From Candidatus Schekmanbacteria bacterium RIFCSPLOWO2_02_FULL_38_14 (GTDB taxonomy: Bacteria > Schekmanbacteria > GWA2-38-11), in contig MGDH01000022.1 in NCBI GenBank assembly GCA_001790855.1, positions 1 to 64,000 of the forward strand: a DNA stretch of 64,000 nt, given 5' to 3'. A model generated the notes under the pieces. It did no database searches and had not been told where the DNA came from. It saw only the letters and a list, made by a program, of their open reading frames with translations. Positions 33,201 through 42,530 of the stretch are shown here, piece by piece (within the stretch, counting starts at the first letter, position 1; every line of letters begins with the position of its first letter). The position numbers and the translations under genes are program-made.

Positions 33201-34400
33201 TTATAATTTTTTAAGATTTAGTATTCTGTCAAAAATCTTCTCTGCAACTTCTTCTTTTGAGAGTTTTGGCAGGTCTTTAATTTTTCCATTTCTGTCTATA
33301 AGCTTGACAATGTTTGTGTCAGAATTAAAACCTGCACCATTCTGAGTTACATCATTTGCAACTATGAGGTCGCAGTTTTTTTCTTTAAGTTTTTTCTGGG
33401 CGTTTTTTATAAGGTTTTCAGTTTCTGCGGCAAAGCCCACAAGAATCCTTTTTCCTTTTTTCTTTCCCACCTCAAGCAATATGTCAGGAGTTTTTTCAAG
33501 TTTCAGGGTAACAGATTCTTTCTCATCTTTTTTAATTTTGGCGTAAGATTCTTTTTTGGGTTTGAAATCAGAAACAGCAGCAGCTTTGATTATCATAGTG
33601 GATTCCGGGAGATTCTTGAGAACTGCTTCTCTCATTTGCGAAGCAGACAGAACATTTATTATTTTTGCACCGGGAGGGAAGGGAATACCGGTCGGAGCGC
33701 TTACCAGGGTTACATCTGCCCCCCGGGCTAAAGCTACCTTAGCAAGAGCATAACCCATTTTCCCGCTTGAGCGGTTAGTGATATATCTTACAGGATCAAT
33801 TGCCTCCTGAGTTCCTCCTGCAGTAATTAATATTTTTTCTCCCTTGAGGTCTGATTTCTGAAGCAAAGTTTTTTTTACTTTTTCAATTATCAATGAAACT
33901 TCAGCTAATTTTCCTATACCCTCATCTCCACACGCAAGCTCGCCTGTCTGCGGCTCAATAAATTCAACTCCAAGGGATGATAGTTTTTTTATATTTTCTT
34001 TTGTTGTATGATGCAGATACATATTTGAGTTCATGGCAGGGGCAATTAGTATTTTTCCTCTAAATGCTAAATAAAAAGTTGAAAGAAAATCATCAGCTAT
34101 GCCGCTAGCAAACTTTGCAATAATATTGGCTGTTGCAGGGACCACAAGGAGGAGGTCAGTTTCTTTTGCGAGGTTTATATGGCAGACATCAAACTCTGAC
34201 GGAAGATCAAACTGCCCACTTATTACCCCGTTTTTTGTAAGAGTCTGTAGGGTTAAAGGAGTTATGAACTCACAAGCATTTTTTGTCATAATTGCAGTGA
34301 CTGAAACTCCTGCTTTTCTTAATTCTCTTACAATTTCGCAAGCCTTGTAAGCAGCAATTCCGCCTGTTATTCCGAGAACTATATTTTTACCCTTAAGCAC
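33201..34400 (-). CDS. coaBC: Bifunctional phosphopantothenoylcysteine decarboxylase / phosphopantothenate-cysteine ligase
   Basis: This 399-residue fused enzyme of coenzyme A synthesis has two halves. The N-terminal flavoprotein decarboxylase half (about 1-185) carries LGITGGIAAYKACEIVREL, VCHINLA with the catalytic His, PATANIIAKFASGIADD and PAMNSNMY. The C-terminal ligase half (about 190-399) has ITAGGTQEAIDPVRYITNRS and SSGKMGYALAKVA, plus the loop DLIVANDV. It adds cysteine to 4'-phosphopantothenate and decarboxylates the product. The gene stands alone; repeats lie upstream, so the promoter is probably within 34401-34450. Confidence 0.95.
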   Translation of the reverse strand: MLKGKNIVLGITGGIAAYKACEIVRELRKAGVSVTAIMTKNACEFITPLTLQTLTKNGVISGQFDLPSEFDVCHINLAKETDLLLVVPATANIIAKFASGIADDFLSTFYLAFRGKILIAPAMNSNMYLHHTTKENIKKLSSLGVEFIEPQTGELACGDEGIGKLAEVSLIIEKVKKTLLQKSDLKGEKILITAGGTQEAIDPVRYITNRSSGKMGYALAKVALARGADVTLVSAPTGIPFPPGAKIINVLSASQMREAVLKNLPESTMIIKAAAVSDFKPKKESYAKIKKDEKESVTLKLEKTPDILLEVGKKKGKRILVGFAAETENLIKNAQKKLKEKNCDLIVANDVTQNGAGFNSDTNIVKLIDRNGKIKDLPKLSKEEVAEKIFDRILNLKKL

Positions 34401-34447
34401 AGTTTAAGATTTTTACCCGTTATAAGTTTTGTATCATATTCTTTTTT

Positions 34448-34552
34448 GTCATTGCGAGCGATAGCGAAGCAATCTCGGTTTTTAGCTATTAGCTGATAGC
34501 TGTCAGTATTGTAATGAGATTGCTTCGTCGCTAAATAGCTCCTCGCAATGAC
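34448..34552. repeat. Complete ATTGCGAG-type dispersed inverted repeat
   Basis: The left arm GTCATTGCGAGCG...GAAGCAATCTC (34448-34476) and right arm GAGATTGCTTCGTCG...CTCGCAATGAC (34518-34552) are inverted. They enclose AGCTATTAGCTGATAGCTGTC. Other copies are at 57622-57738 (complete) and 696-731 (one arm). Confidence 0.75.
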
Positions 34553-34612
34553 AAAGACTTTTTTCAACAGCCTGTTAAAGCTGTTTAGGATTTCGAATTT
34601 AGAATTTTCCCC

Positions 34613-35110
34613 CTACTCAACCACAATCAGTGTGTCTCCTGCATTTACAACAACCCCTTCTTCAACTGCTATCTCTTTTACTACACCTTTACTTGACGAC
34701 TTAAGCTCGTTTTCCATCTTCATTGCCTCAACTACGATCATTCCTGCCCCGGACTCAACTTCTTCTCCTTCTTTTACCAGTATCTTAACGATTTTTCCTG
34801 GCATAGGAGCCTTGATAACCTGTTTTCCGCTTTCGGGTTCCTTTTTTTTCTGAGCCATCCGCCTTGTTGCTTCATCAAACACTTCAATTTCAAAGCTTTC
34901 ACCACTTATATCAACTATGTATTTATTTTCCTCGCTTTTAATATTGGAAAGATATGATTTGTTTGACACAATAAGGGAGTAGAGTTCCTTTTTAAAAAGA
35001 GTAGCATCAACATCAAATTCTTCACCGTCAATCTTTATAAGAAAAGACTTCTCTTTTCTTTCAATTTCAACAGAATATTCTTTATTCCCTACTAAAATGT
35101 CAAAAATCAT
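34613..35110 (-). CDS. Biotin carboxyl carrier protein of an acyl-CoA carboxylase
   Basis: The ATG at 35110 was chosen. The frame upstream to 35236 only overlaps the biotin carboxylase gene and has no family similarity. The 165-residue product ends in a biotinyl domain with VEAMKMEN, putting the biotinylated Lys at about 131, and a Gly-rich hammerhead. The N-terminal 85 residues form the linker/beta domain typical of propionyl- or acyl-CoA carboxylase carriers rather than the AccB of fatty-acid synthesis. It starts 14 bp after accC and works with it. The carboxyltransferase subunit is not in the window. Confidence 0.85.
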   Translation of the reverse strand: MIFDILVGNKEYSVEIERKEKSFLIKIDGEEFDVDATLFKKELYSLIVSNKSYLSNIKSEENKYIVDISGESFEIEVFDEATRRMAQKKKEPESGKQVIKAPMPGKIVKILVKEGEEVESGAGMIVVEAMKMENELKSSSKGVVKEIAVEEGVVVNAGDTLIVVE

Positions 35111-35123
35111 TTTTATGTTTTTT

Positions 35124-36629
35124 TTAGAGCCTGCTTCCCCACATCTGCCATTTGCCAGCAACTTTCCAGTGGTTTTTGGGCTGGTGACTCTGGTCATGGA
35201 AAAGCGATTCCTTTTCAGCCTTTTTGAATGATTCAATAACAGCAGTGAGAATGGCTATTTTGAGAGCCTCGTCTGAAGGGAAAGAAGAGGGTTCAATTCT
35301 TTTTGCTATAAAATTCGTATCAATATCACCTTCTATAAAATGTTTATTTGATATTACCTTTTTCAAGAAAGGTATTGTTGTTTTAATTCCTGTTATTGAA
35401 TACTCATTTAAAGCCCTTAACATTCTCATTCGCGCTTCTTCTCTGTCTTTTCCCCATACAACAAGTTTTGAAATCAAAGGGTCATAGTGGACTGAGATAT
35501 TGCATCCTTCATAAGCACTTGAATCATATCTGATTCCGTAACCTCCGGGACTACGCAGAGTTCTTATTATGCCGGGGGACGGAAGAAAATTTTTTTCAGG
35601 GTCTTCTGCGTAAATTCTGCATTCCATTGCACAGCCATTTCTTTTAATCTTATCCTGTGTAAGTTTCAGCTTTTCTCCTGAAGCAATTCTTATCTGTTCT
35701 CTAACAATATCTATTCCTGTTACTATTTCAGTTATGGCATGTTCCACCTGAAGACGGGTGTTCATTTCAAGAAAGTAAAAATTATTCTTTTTATCTACAA
35801 GGAATTCAACCGTGCCTGCATTGGTATAGTTAACTGCTTTGACTGCCTTTAGTGCAGCAATTCCCATCCTCTCTCTGAGCTTATCATCCACAACAGTAGA
35901 AGGTGTTTCTTCGATTATCTTCTGATGTCTTCTCTGGATTGAGCATTCTCTCTCAAAGAGATGGACACTGTTTCCATGCTTATCTGCCAATACCTGAATT
36001 TCAATATGTCTCGGGTTTTCAAGATATTTTTCAACATAGACAGAGGAATTCCCAAAAGCGGCACCTGCTTCTGAACGTGCAGCACGCACGCTTGATTTCA
36101 ACTCGTTTTCTGTATGAACAATTCTCATCCCTTTTCCGCCGCCACCGGCAGCAGCCTTAATCATTATTGGAAATCCTATCTCCTTGGCTATTTTAAAAAC
36201 CTCATCATCATTCTCAATGCTTTCAGTTGTTCCTGGAAGGATAGGGATGCCAGCTTCAGCCATTATTTTTCTGGCTGTTGTTTTGTTTCCCATTTTTTCA
36301 ATAACGTCAGATGAAGGACCAATAAAGGTTATTTTTTCTTTTTCACACTCTTGAGCAAACCTTGAATTTTCTGAAAGAAAACCATAGCCGGGATGGATTG
36401 CATCTGCTCCGCTTTCTTTTGCAACAGAGATGATTTTATCTATGTTAAGATAGCTTTTGATTGAAGCAGCTTCACCAATACAGTAGGCTTCATCAGCGAG
36501 ACCTACGTGAAGGGAATTTCTGTCGGGTTTAGAATAAACTGCAACTGTAGGGATGTTTAAATCCTGACAGGCGCGGATTATCCTTATGGCAATTTCGCCA
36601 CGATTAGAAATTAAGATTTTTTTAAACAT
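35124..36629 (-). CDS. accC: Biotin carboxylase subunit of acyl-CoA/acetyl-CoA carboxylase
   Basis: This ATP-grasp enzyme carboxylates biotin with bicarbonate. The ATG at 36629 starts the canonical KKILISNRGEIAIRIIRAC; a TTG eight codons upstream is less likely. The 501-residue protein has FIGPSSDVIEKMGNKTTARK, KAAAGGGGKGMRIV, HIEIQVLADKHGN, ECSIQRRHQKIIEETPS and EMNTRLQVEHAITE. The C-terminal tail beyond the C-domain is longer than in AccC of fatty-acid synthesis, as in catabolic acyl-CoA carboxylases. It is followed directly by the carrier gene. An acyl-CoA dehydrogenase gene at the window's end may belong to the same catabolism, but this is speculative. Confidence 0.92.
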   Translation of the reverse strand: MFKKILISNRGEIAIRIIRACQDLNIPTVAVYSKPDRNSLHVGLADEAYCIGEAASIKSYLNIDKIISVAKESGADAIHPGYGFLSENSRFAQECEKEKITFIGPSSDVIEKMGNKTTARKIMAEAGIPILPGTTESIENDDEVFKIAKEIGFPIMIKAAAGGGGKGMRIVHTENELKSSVRAARSEAGAAFGNSSVYVEKYLENPRHIEIQVLADKHGNSVHLFERECSIQRRHQKIIEETPSTVVDDKLRERMGIAALKAVKAVNYTNAGTVEFLVDKKNNFYFLEMNTRLQVEHAITEIVTGIDIVREQIRIASGEKLKLTQDKIKRNGCAMECRIYAEDPEKNFLPSPGIIRTLRSPGGYGIRYDSSAYEGCNISVHYDPLISKLVVWGKDREEARMRMLRALNEYSITGIKTTIPFLKKVISNKHFIEGDIDTNFIAKRIEPSSFPSDEALKIAILTAVIESFKKAEKESLFHDQSHQPKNHWKVAGKWQMWGSRL

Positions 36630-36700
36630 AGTATTAATTTTATTCTTTAACAAAAATAAAACCGAAAAGCAACAGAATTTTCTTCACTCTTTCATTTCTG

Positions 36701-36728
36701 TTGACAATCCTGATTGTCAAATTATAAT
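36701..36728 (+). promoter_or_regulatory. Consensus sigma-70 promoter with overlapping operator-like palindrome
   Basis: TTGACA (36701-36706) and TATAAT (36723-36728) are both exact consensus hexamers, spaced by 16 bases. TTGACAATC and GATTGTCAA (36701-36720) form a perfect 9-bp inverted repeat with a 2-base centre. This covers the -35 box and spacer, the classical place for a repressor. It should drive aspS. Confidence 0.7.
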
Positions 36729-36777
36729 TATTTGCCTATTTCTAAATTAGTTAATTAATTTAATAAGTTAGCAAAAA

Positions 36778-36819
36778 GGTTGAGGGTTCAAAAACTCTAT
36801 AGTTTAAATCCCGTCAACC
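36778..36819 (+). promoter_or_regulatory. Leader hairpin upstream of aspS
   Basis: GGTTGA (36778-36783) pairs with TCAACC (36814-36819). Inside, GGGTT pairs with AATCCC-type bases, and AAACT/AGTTT close a CTAT loop. It lies in the predicted 5' leader, between the promoter and the ribosome-binding site, and has no T-run after it. It could be an attenuation or translational control element, or a decayed tRNA-like remnant. Confidence 0.45.
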
Positions 36820-36879
36820 ACCCTTTAAAAAGTTGGGACAAGTGGAATTTGATTTTTATAATTATAGGAGCATAACAAA

Positions 36880-38640
36880 TTGAAAAGAACACATTCATGC
36901 GGAGCTTTGAGAAAAGAAAATATAAATCATGAGGTGTCACTTGCCGGATGGGTGCAGAGAAGAAGGGACCATGGCGGGTTAATATTCATTGATTTAAGAG
37001 ACAGAGAAGGCATTACTCAGATAGTATTCAATCCTACTATAGGTTCTGAAGCTCATTCAAAAGCAAAGGATTTGAGAAGCGAATATGTCATGGCTGTCAG
37101 AGGGATTGTTTCTCCAAGGCCTGAAGGAACTAAAAATCCTAATCTGCCTACTGGTGAGATTGAAGTTCTAGCAAAGGAGCTTGATATACTAAATGAAGCA
37201 AAAACACCTCCGTTTATGATTGAGGATGACGTGAATGTTGCGGAGGATGTAAGGCTGAAATACAGATACCTTGACCTGAGAAGACCATCCATACAGTCAA
37301 AGATAATACTGCGACATAATGTAACAAAAACTGTCAGAGATTATTTAAGCAATGAAGGTTTTTTAGAGGTAGAGACCCCGTTTCTTACAAAAAGTACTCC
37401 TGAAGGCGCAAGAGATTATCTTGTCCCAAGCAGGGTCAATCCCGGAAGGTTTTATGCCCTTCCGCAGTCTCCACAGCTTTTTAAGCAGATACTCATGGTT
37501 GCTGGCTATGAAAAATATTTCCAGATTGTAAGATGCTTCAGGGATGAGGATTTACGGGCAGACAGGCAGCCTGAATTTACTCAGATTGATATAGAAATGT
37601 CATTTGTTGACAGAGAAGATATTTATTCTACAATAGAAGGATTGTTCTTAGAACTTTGGAAAAAGATAAAAGGCATAGAGCTTAAAATTCCTTTCCCAAG
37701 GCTTTCATACAAAGAGGCAATGTCAAGGTTTGGAAATGATAAGCCTGATACAAGATTCGGACTGGAACTTTGTGATTTGGGAGAGATACTTGGAAACTCT
37801 GAGTTTAAGGTCTTTTCTGATGCTATTAAATCAGGAGGAAAAATTTGCGGAATAAATGCAAAGGGATGTGCCAATTTTACAAGAAAGGAAATTGATGAAT
37901 TTACGGAGTTTGTCAAGATATACAATGCAAAAGGGCTTGCAACTTTTAAGGTTACAGAGACTGAGCTACAGTCCCCAATAACAAAGTATTTAAAAGATGA
38001 ACAGATTCAGAAAATAAAAAAGACAATGGGGGCTGAGGTTGGTGACCTTTTGATGATTGTTGCTGATAAGGAAAAAGTTGTTTATGATTCTCTTGCAAAT
38101 CTGAGGTTGAAACTCGGAGAGAAAATAAATATTATAGATAAGGATAAATTCAATTTTCTCTGGGTTACAGATTTCCCTTTGCTTGAATACAGCGAGGAGG
38201 ATAAAAGGTTTGTGGCAATGCACCATCCCTTTACTTCACCAAAAGATGAGGATATAAACTTTTTTGATACTGAGCCTTCCAAAATTCTTGCAAAGGCATA
38301 TGACCTTGTTCTTAATGGTTCAGAAGTTGGAGGCGGGAGTATCAGAATCCACAAGAGGGATGTTCAGAACAAAATGTTCAGGACTCTTGGAATTTCAGAT
38401 GAAGAAGCTCAGGTGAAATTTGGGTTCCTCCTTGAGGCCCTAGAATATGGAACTCCTCCTCACGGAGGCATTGCTTTTGGTCTGGACAGAATTGTAATGA
38501 TACTTACAGGTGCATCATCAATCCGTGAGGTTATTGCTTTTCCAAAGACACAGAAGGCAACCTGTCTTATGACTGATGCACCTTCAGAAGTTGATAAAAA
38601 ACAGCTTGATGAGTTGGGAATAAAATTGAAGGTTAATTAA
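36880..38640 (+). CDS. aspS: Aspartyl-tRNA synthetase
   Basis: This class IIb synthetase of 586 residues charges tRNA-Asp, and possibly tRNA-Asn if non-discriminating. The OB-fold anticodon-binding domain comes first ([22 protein letters not shown]). Then come [20 protein letters not shown] and [21 protein letters not shown] (motif 2), the bacterial-type GAD insert (about 290-420), and motif 3 in [17 protein letters not shown]. The start is TTG at 36880, preceded by AGGAG with 9-base spacing and giving the canonical KRTH start. A consensus promoter with an operator palindrome and a leader hairpin precede it. Confidence 0.96.
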   Translation: MKRTHSCGALRKENINHEVSLAGWVQRRRDHGGLIFIDLRDREGITQIVFNPTIGSEAHSKAKDLRSEYVMAVRGIVSPRPEGTKNPNLPTGEIEVLAKELDILNEAKTPPFMIEDDVNVAEDVRLKYRYLDLRRPSIQSKIILRHNVTKTVRDYLSNEGFLEVETPFLTKSTPEGARDYLVPSRVNPGRFYALPQSPQLFKQILMVAGYEKYFQIVRCFRDEDLRADRQPEFTQIDIEMSFVDREDIYSTIEGLFLELWKKIKGIELKIPFPRLSYKEAMSRFGNDKPDTRFGLELCDLGEILGNSEFKVFSDAIKSGGKICGINAKGCANFTRKEIDEFTEFVKIYNAKGLATFKVTETELQSPITKYLKDEQIQKIKKTMGAEVGDLLMIVADKEKVVYDSLANLRLKLGEKINIIDKDKFNFLWVTDFPLLEYSEEDKRFVAMHHPFTSPKDEDINFFDTEPSKILAKAYDLVLNGSEVGGGSIRIHKRDVQNKMFRTLGISDEEAQVKFGFLLEALEYGTPPHGGIAFGLDRIVMILTGASSIREVIAFPKTQKATCLMTDAPSEVDKKQLDELGIKLKVN

Positions 38641-38761
38641 AAAGGGTTTGAGGATTCTATGTTTTTACGCTTTGCGCTTTAAGCTGTTTTGACTATTGAA
38701 CCCATTGTTCTTTACCTTTTGGGCAGAGTCAGACTAATAAATCAAAATAGAGGGATTAAGT

Positions 38762-40648
38762 ATGCTTGATGTGATGAGAAAGAACATAAAGTCTTTATCA
38801 ATATTTTTATGGCTCGTGATTTTTTCTTTCATAGCCTTTTACGGTGTTAACACAAGGAATCCCAGTGAGACTGAATCAGTGGCAGTAGTAAACGGAGATG
38901 CAATATCTTTTTCTTTATACAGACAAGAATATTACAAGACACAGGAGTTCTTTAGAAATATTTTAAAAGAAAATGCAGATGAGTATCTGAAAACTGTTGA
39001 TTTGAAAAAGATAGTTCTTGATAGATTGATAGAAAGAACTCTTTTGTCCCAGCTTGCAAAGAAGATGGAGATAACTGCAACTGATGAGGAGCTTGTTGAC
39101 AGGCTCAAAAAGTATGATGTGTTCTTGAATGAGAGAGGTGACATTGATAATGACAGAATAGTGAACGTTCTGGAGAAAAATAGAATTGATCCTAAGAATT
39201 TCATGGAAGAGCAGAAACAGGAGATTCTTGTTGAAAAGATGAAAAAGCTGATTGAAGATTCTGCAAAGGTTTCCACTTCTACTGTGAGGGATGAATATAT
39301 CAAAAAATATGAAAAAATAATGGTAGAATATGCATTTACTCCAAACGATTTTTACAATGACAATGTTAATGTCAACGAATCTGATACGAAGAGTTATTTT
39401 GATAAGAATAAAGAAAATTACCGCAAGCCAAAAATCAGAAAGGTAAAGTACACCATCATAGATACAAATGGATTTGATAAGGATTTAAAAATTGGGGAGA
39501 ATGAGGTCAGGGATTATTACAATAAAAATATTGATCTCTACAGGGCAAAAAACAAAGAAGTCAGGGCAAGACATATACTCTTTTCCTTAAAACCAGATGC
39601 GCCAAAAGAGGAGGAGGAAATAGTAAGAAAAAAGGCTGAAAAGGTTTTAAAAGAAGCAAGAAACGGAAAGGATTTCACAGCGCTTGCACAGCTTAATTCT
39701 GATGAGCCAATGGCAACTGTAAGCGGTGGCGAGCTTGGATATTTTTCAAAAGGAAGGATGGTTCCGGAGTTTGAAAAGGCAGCATTTTCTTTAAAAAAAG
39801 GTGAAATCAGTGATTTGGTAAAGACTAACTTTGGATACCATATAATAAAAGTAGAAGATATACTTGAAGCAGGAACACCAAGACCTTTTGAGTATGTTAA
39901 GGCTGAGATAAGATCAAAAATTATTAATGAGAGAAAAAGGAGTTTAGGATTAGAGAAGGCTAATGAGGTTTATAATGAGTGGGTAAAACAAAAAGAAAAA
40001 GAAAACCTTGAGGAAATAAGAGGCAATAGGATTATAAGTGACGAGATTGAAGAAGGAAGTTTTATAAAGGAGATGGGCAGGAATACTGATGTTAACAGGA
40101 CTTTGGCAGAACTCAGGGAAGGAGAGTTTTCAAAACCATTTTTAACAGGTAATGGATGGGTAGTGTTAAAGCTTGAAAAAATAATTCCATCTTCTCTTTC
40201 TTCATTTGAGGAAGTAAAAGAGAAAGTGAGAAAAGATGTGGGTTCAGAGAAAAGTTCTCAGATGTTGGCTGAAAGGGCGAAAGAATGGTCAAAGAGTTTA
40301 AACAATAAATTAGCTTTTAAACAGATAGTTGATAAGAAAATTACAGTCAAAGAAAGCGGCGAGATAAACAGAGATAGTAATCTTGCAGGGATATCAGAGC
40401 AGGAAAATTTTAAAGGCTTTGCTTTCTCTTTATCAGAAAAAAATCCTGCAACTTATTTTAAAGCAAAAGATGGATACTTCTTAATAAATCTTATTAAGAG
40501 AATTCAAATAGATGAAAAGGATTTTGAAAAAAAGAAAAATGAATTCTATAAAAGCCTTCTTGCAGAGGAAAAAAACAGAGTTTTTACCGAGTCAATAAAA
40601 AATCTTAAAGCTCAGGCTGAAATTAAAACCTACAAAGAATTCTTGTGA
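38762..40648 (+). CDS. PpiD-like membrane-anchored peptidyl-prolyl isomerase/chaperone (SurA-N family)
   Basis: This 628-residue protein has a short cytoplasmic start and one transmembrane anchor (about 11-29). A SurA/PpiD N-terminal chaperone domain (about 35-190) with VAVVNGDAISFSLYRQEYYK follows. A single parvulin domain lies at about 268-370, with VRARHILF, GGELGYFSKGRMVPEFEKAAF and KTNFGYHIIKVE. A C-terminal helical domain ends the protein. PpiD-type proteins sit at the periplasmic side of the Sec translocon and help exported proteins fold. The parvulin core looks intact, whereas some PpiD proteins have inactive ones. The gene lies 121 bp after aspS and may have its own promoter. Confidence 0.85.
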   Translation: MLDVMRKNIKSLSIFLWLVIFSFIAFYGVNTRNPSETESVAVVNGDAISFSLYRQEYYKTQEFFRNILKENADEYLKTVDLKKIVLDRLIERTLLSQLAKKMEITATDEELVDRLKKYDVFLNERGDIDNDRIVNVLEKNRIDPKNFMEEQKQEILVEKMKKLIEDSAKVSTSTVRDEYIKKYEKIMVEYAFTPNDFYNDNVNVNESDTKSYFDKNKENYRKPKIRKVKYTIIDTNGFDKDLKIGENEVRDYYNKNIDLYRAKNKEVRARHILFSLKPDAPKEEEEIVRKKAEKVLKEARNGKDFTALAQLNSDEPMATVSGGELGYFSKGRMVPEFEKAAFSLKKGEISDLVKTNFGYHIIKVEDILEAGTPRPFEYVKAEIRSKIINERKRSLGLEKANEVYNEWVKQKEKENLEEIRGNRIISDEIEEGSFIKEMGRNTDVNRTLAELREGEFSKPFLTGNGWVVLKLEKIIPSSLSSFEEVKEKVRKDVGSEKSSQMLAERAKEWSKSLNNKLAFKQIVDKKITVKESGEINRDSNLAGISEQENFKGFAFSLSEKNPATYFKAKDGYFLINLIKRIQIDEKDFEKKKNEFYKSLLAEEKNRVFTESIKNLKAQAEIKTYKEFL

Positions 40649-40713
40649 TAACTAATCATTAACTTAGTTTCAAATACCAAAGCTGAAATTCCAAATATGC
40701 CTTTATAACTGCA

Positions 40714-41655
40714 ATGACTAAAACCGGTTTAGTTTATCATGACGATTATCTGACCCATATTGCAGGTCTTAGTCATCCGGAAAGACCGGAAAGGCTTAAG
40801 TCAATTATAAGTTTTCTTGAAAATAGCAGATTGATGAAGCAACTTATCAGGATTGAGCCTGTGAAAGCAGGAATTGAATGGATAGGAGAAATTCATAGTC
40901 AACACTATATAGAACATGTAAGAGAATCATGTGAAAAGGGTGATATCTTCCTTGATTCAATGGATACAGGGATTTGCAAAAATTCCTATGATGTTGCACT
41001 TCTTGCATCAGGAGGATGTTTGAAGGCAGCAGATGCTGTTATGGAAAATCTTGTTAATAATGTCTTTTGTGCTGTAAGGCCACCTGGACACCATGCAGAA
41101 AAAAACCAAGCGATGGGGTTTTGTATTTTCAATAATATTGCAATTTTAGCAAGATATCTTCAAAAGAAACATGATATAAAAAATATTCTTATAATAGACT
41201 GGGATGTACATCACGGCAATGGCACTCAAAAGGCTTTTTATGACGACGATTCAGTTTTTTACTTCAGCATCCATCAATTTCCCCATTATCCAGGAACAGG
41301 CAGGGAATCGGAAAAAGGAAATGGTTCAGGGACAGGATATACTCTAAATGTTCCTGTAAGCATAGGATATGGAGATGAAGATTACATTAAAATATTCAAA
41401 GAAACATTAAAGTCTGCTGCTTTACGCTTTGAGCCTGACTTTGTTTTGATTTCTGCAGGGTTTGATGCTCATTCAAATGATCCCCTGTCAGGGATTTATA
41501 TGTCAGAAAAGGGATTTAATGGTATTACAAGAATTGTAAAGGAAATTGCAGATGAATGCAGCAGAGGAAGAATAATCTCTGTTTTGGAAGGAGGATATGA
41601 CTTAAACTCTTTGGTAAAAAGTGTTAACGCACATATTTCAGCATTAATGGAGTAG
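40714..41655 (+). CDS. Histone-deacetylase-family (AcuC/HDAC-like) deacetylase
   Basis: This 313-residue zinc hydrolase has the complete HDAC core: HPERPERL, RPPGHHAEKNQAMGFC with the His-His pair, DWDVHHGNGTQ with metal ligands, YPGTGRE and SAGFDAHSNDPLSG, ending with VLEGGYDL. Bacterial members deacetylate acetyl-lysine proteins, acetylpolyamines or small acetylated compounds. There is no acetoin-use gene nearby to support AcuC proper. The next gene starts 8 bp after the stop, so the pair forms an operon. Confidence 0.9.
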   Translation: MTKTGLVYHDDYLTHIAGLSHPERPERLKSIISFLENSRLMKQLIRIEPVKAGIEWIGEIHSQHYIEHVRESCEKGDIFLDSMDTGICKNSYDVALLASGGCLKAADAVMENLVNNVFCAVRPPGHHAEKNQAMGFCIFNNIAILARYLQKKHDIKNILIIDWDVHHGNGTQKAFYDDDSVFYFSIHQFPHYPGTGRESEKGNGSGTGYTLNVPVSIGYGDEDYIKIFKETLKSAALRFEPDFVLISAGFDAHSNDPLSGIYMSEKGFNGITRIVKEIADECSRGRIISVLEGGYDLNSLVKSVNAHISALME

Positions 41656-41663
41656 TTTCACAG

Positions 41664-42389
41664 ATGAGAAGCTTATTGAGCTGTTTTTTGATTTTTCTGT
41701 TAATGACAATATTTACTGAAGCTGGAATGAATAAAGAAAAAGCTAAAAGCAGTGAAACTTTATACGCAGGCTTAAGGGACAGAATGGTTGAGGAGCAGAT
41801 AGTTGCCAGAGGGGTAAAAGACAAAAGGGTAATAGGTGCAATGAGGAAGGTTCCCCGCCACAAGTTCATTCCTGAGGAAAACAGGGAATATGCTTATGAA
41901 GATGAGCCGGTTCCAATAGGATATGGACAAACCATTTCACAGCCGTATATTGTTGCACTTATGACTGAATACATCGGAATTAAGGGGAATGAAAAAGTTC
42001 TTGAGATTGGTACCGGTTCCGGTTATCAGGCTGCAGTCTTAGCTGAGATTGCAAGGGAAGTTTATACAGTAGAAATTATTGAGCCTTTGGGCAGGTATGC
42101 AAAAAAGAGACTGGATGAGATGGGATATAAAAATATAAAGGTTAAAATTGGAGATGGATACAAGGGATGGAAAGAATATGCGCCGTTTGATTGTATAATT
42201 GTGACAGCAGCTCCTGCAGAAATTCCACAGGCTTTAATAGAACAGCTCAGGGTTGGAGGTAAAATGGTAATACCTGTGGGGAAATGGTTTCAGGATCTGG
42301 TTCTCGTAGAGAAACTTGATAAAGGGATTAAAAAAAGAACAGTTGCTCCTGTAAGGTTTGTTCCGATGACAGGAGAAACCCAGAGATGA
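41664..42389 (+). CDS. pcm: Protein-L-isoaspartate O-methyltransferase with signal peptide
   Basis: This enzyme methylates L-isoaspartyl residues with S-adenosylmethionine, starting repair of damaged proteins. The 241-residue protein has MVEEQIVARGVKDKRVIGAM, PRHKFIPEE, YGQTISQPYIVALM, LEIGTGSGYQAAVLAE (motif I) and DCIIVTAAP. It is longer than the usual about 210 because of an N-terminal hydrophobic stretch (about 3-20, SLLSCFLIFLLMTIF), which looks like a Sec signal or anchor. Export would be odd for an S-adenosylmethionine-dependent enzyme, though such forms occur in some deltaproteobacteria. An internal Met at about residue 22 could give a cytosolic form. Confidence 0.9.
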   Translation: MRSLLSCFLIFLLMTIFTEAGMNKEKAKSSETLYAGLRDRMVEEQIVARGVKDKRVIGAMRKVPRHKFIPEENREYAYEDEPVPIGYGQTISQPYIVALMTEYIGIKGNEKVLEIGTGSGYQAAVLAEIAREVYTVEIIEPLGRYAKKRLDEMGYKNIKVKIGDGYKGWKEYAPFDCIIVTAAPAEIPQALIEQLRVGGKMVIPVGKWFQDLVLVEKLDKGIKKRTVAPVRFVPMTGETQR

Positions 42390-42530
42390 TTTTTGTTGAA
42401 AAAAGGTTAGAAAAAATTATAATAAAAACTTTAAAAATCGTGGAGTTTTTTTAATCCAAAACAGAGTAACTCTTAAAATATTATTTCAGAAATCATAAGC
42501 AAACAAGTAAGTTAAAATTTATTAAAACTT

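Noticed and set aside
35111-35236. N-terminal extension of the biotin carrier protein
   Set aside because: It lies inside the biotin carboxylase gene in another frame and does not resemble carrier proteins; the ATG at 35110 gives the normal domain.
36778-36819. tRNA gene
   Set aside because: The outer stem and TTTAAATCC-like part recall a tRNA, but there is no room for D and anticodon arms, so at most it is a remnant; it was listed as a leader hairpin.
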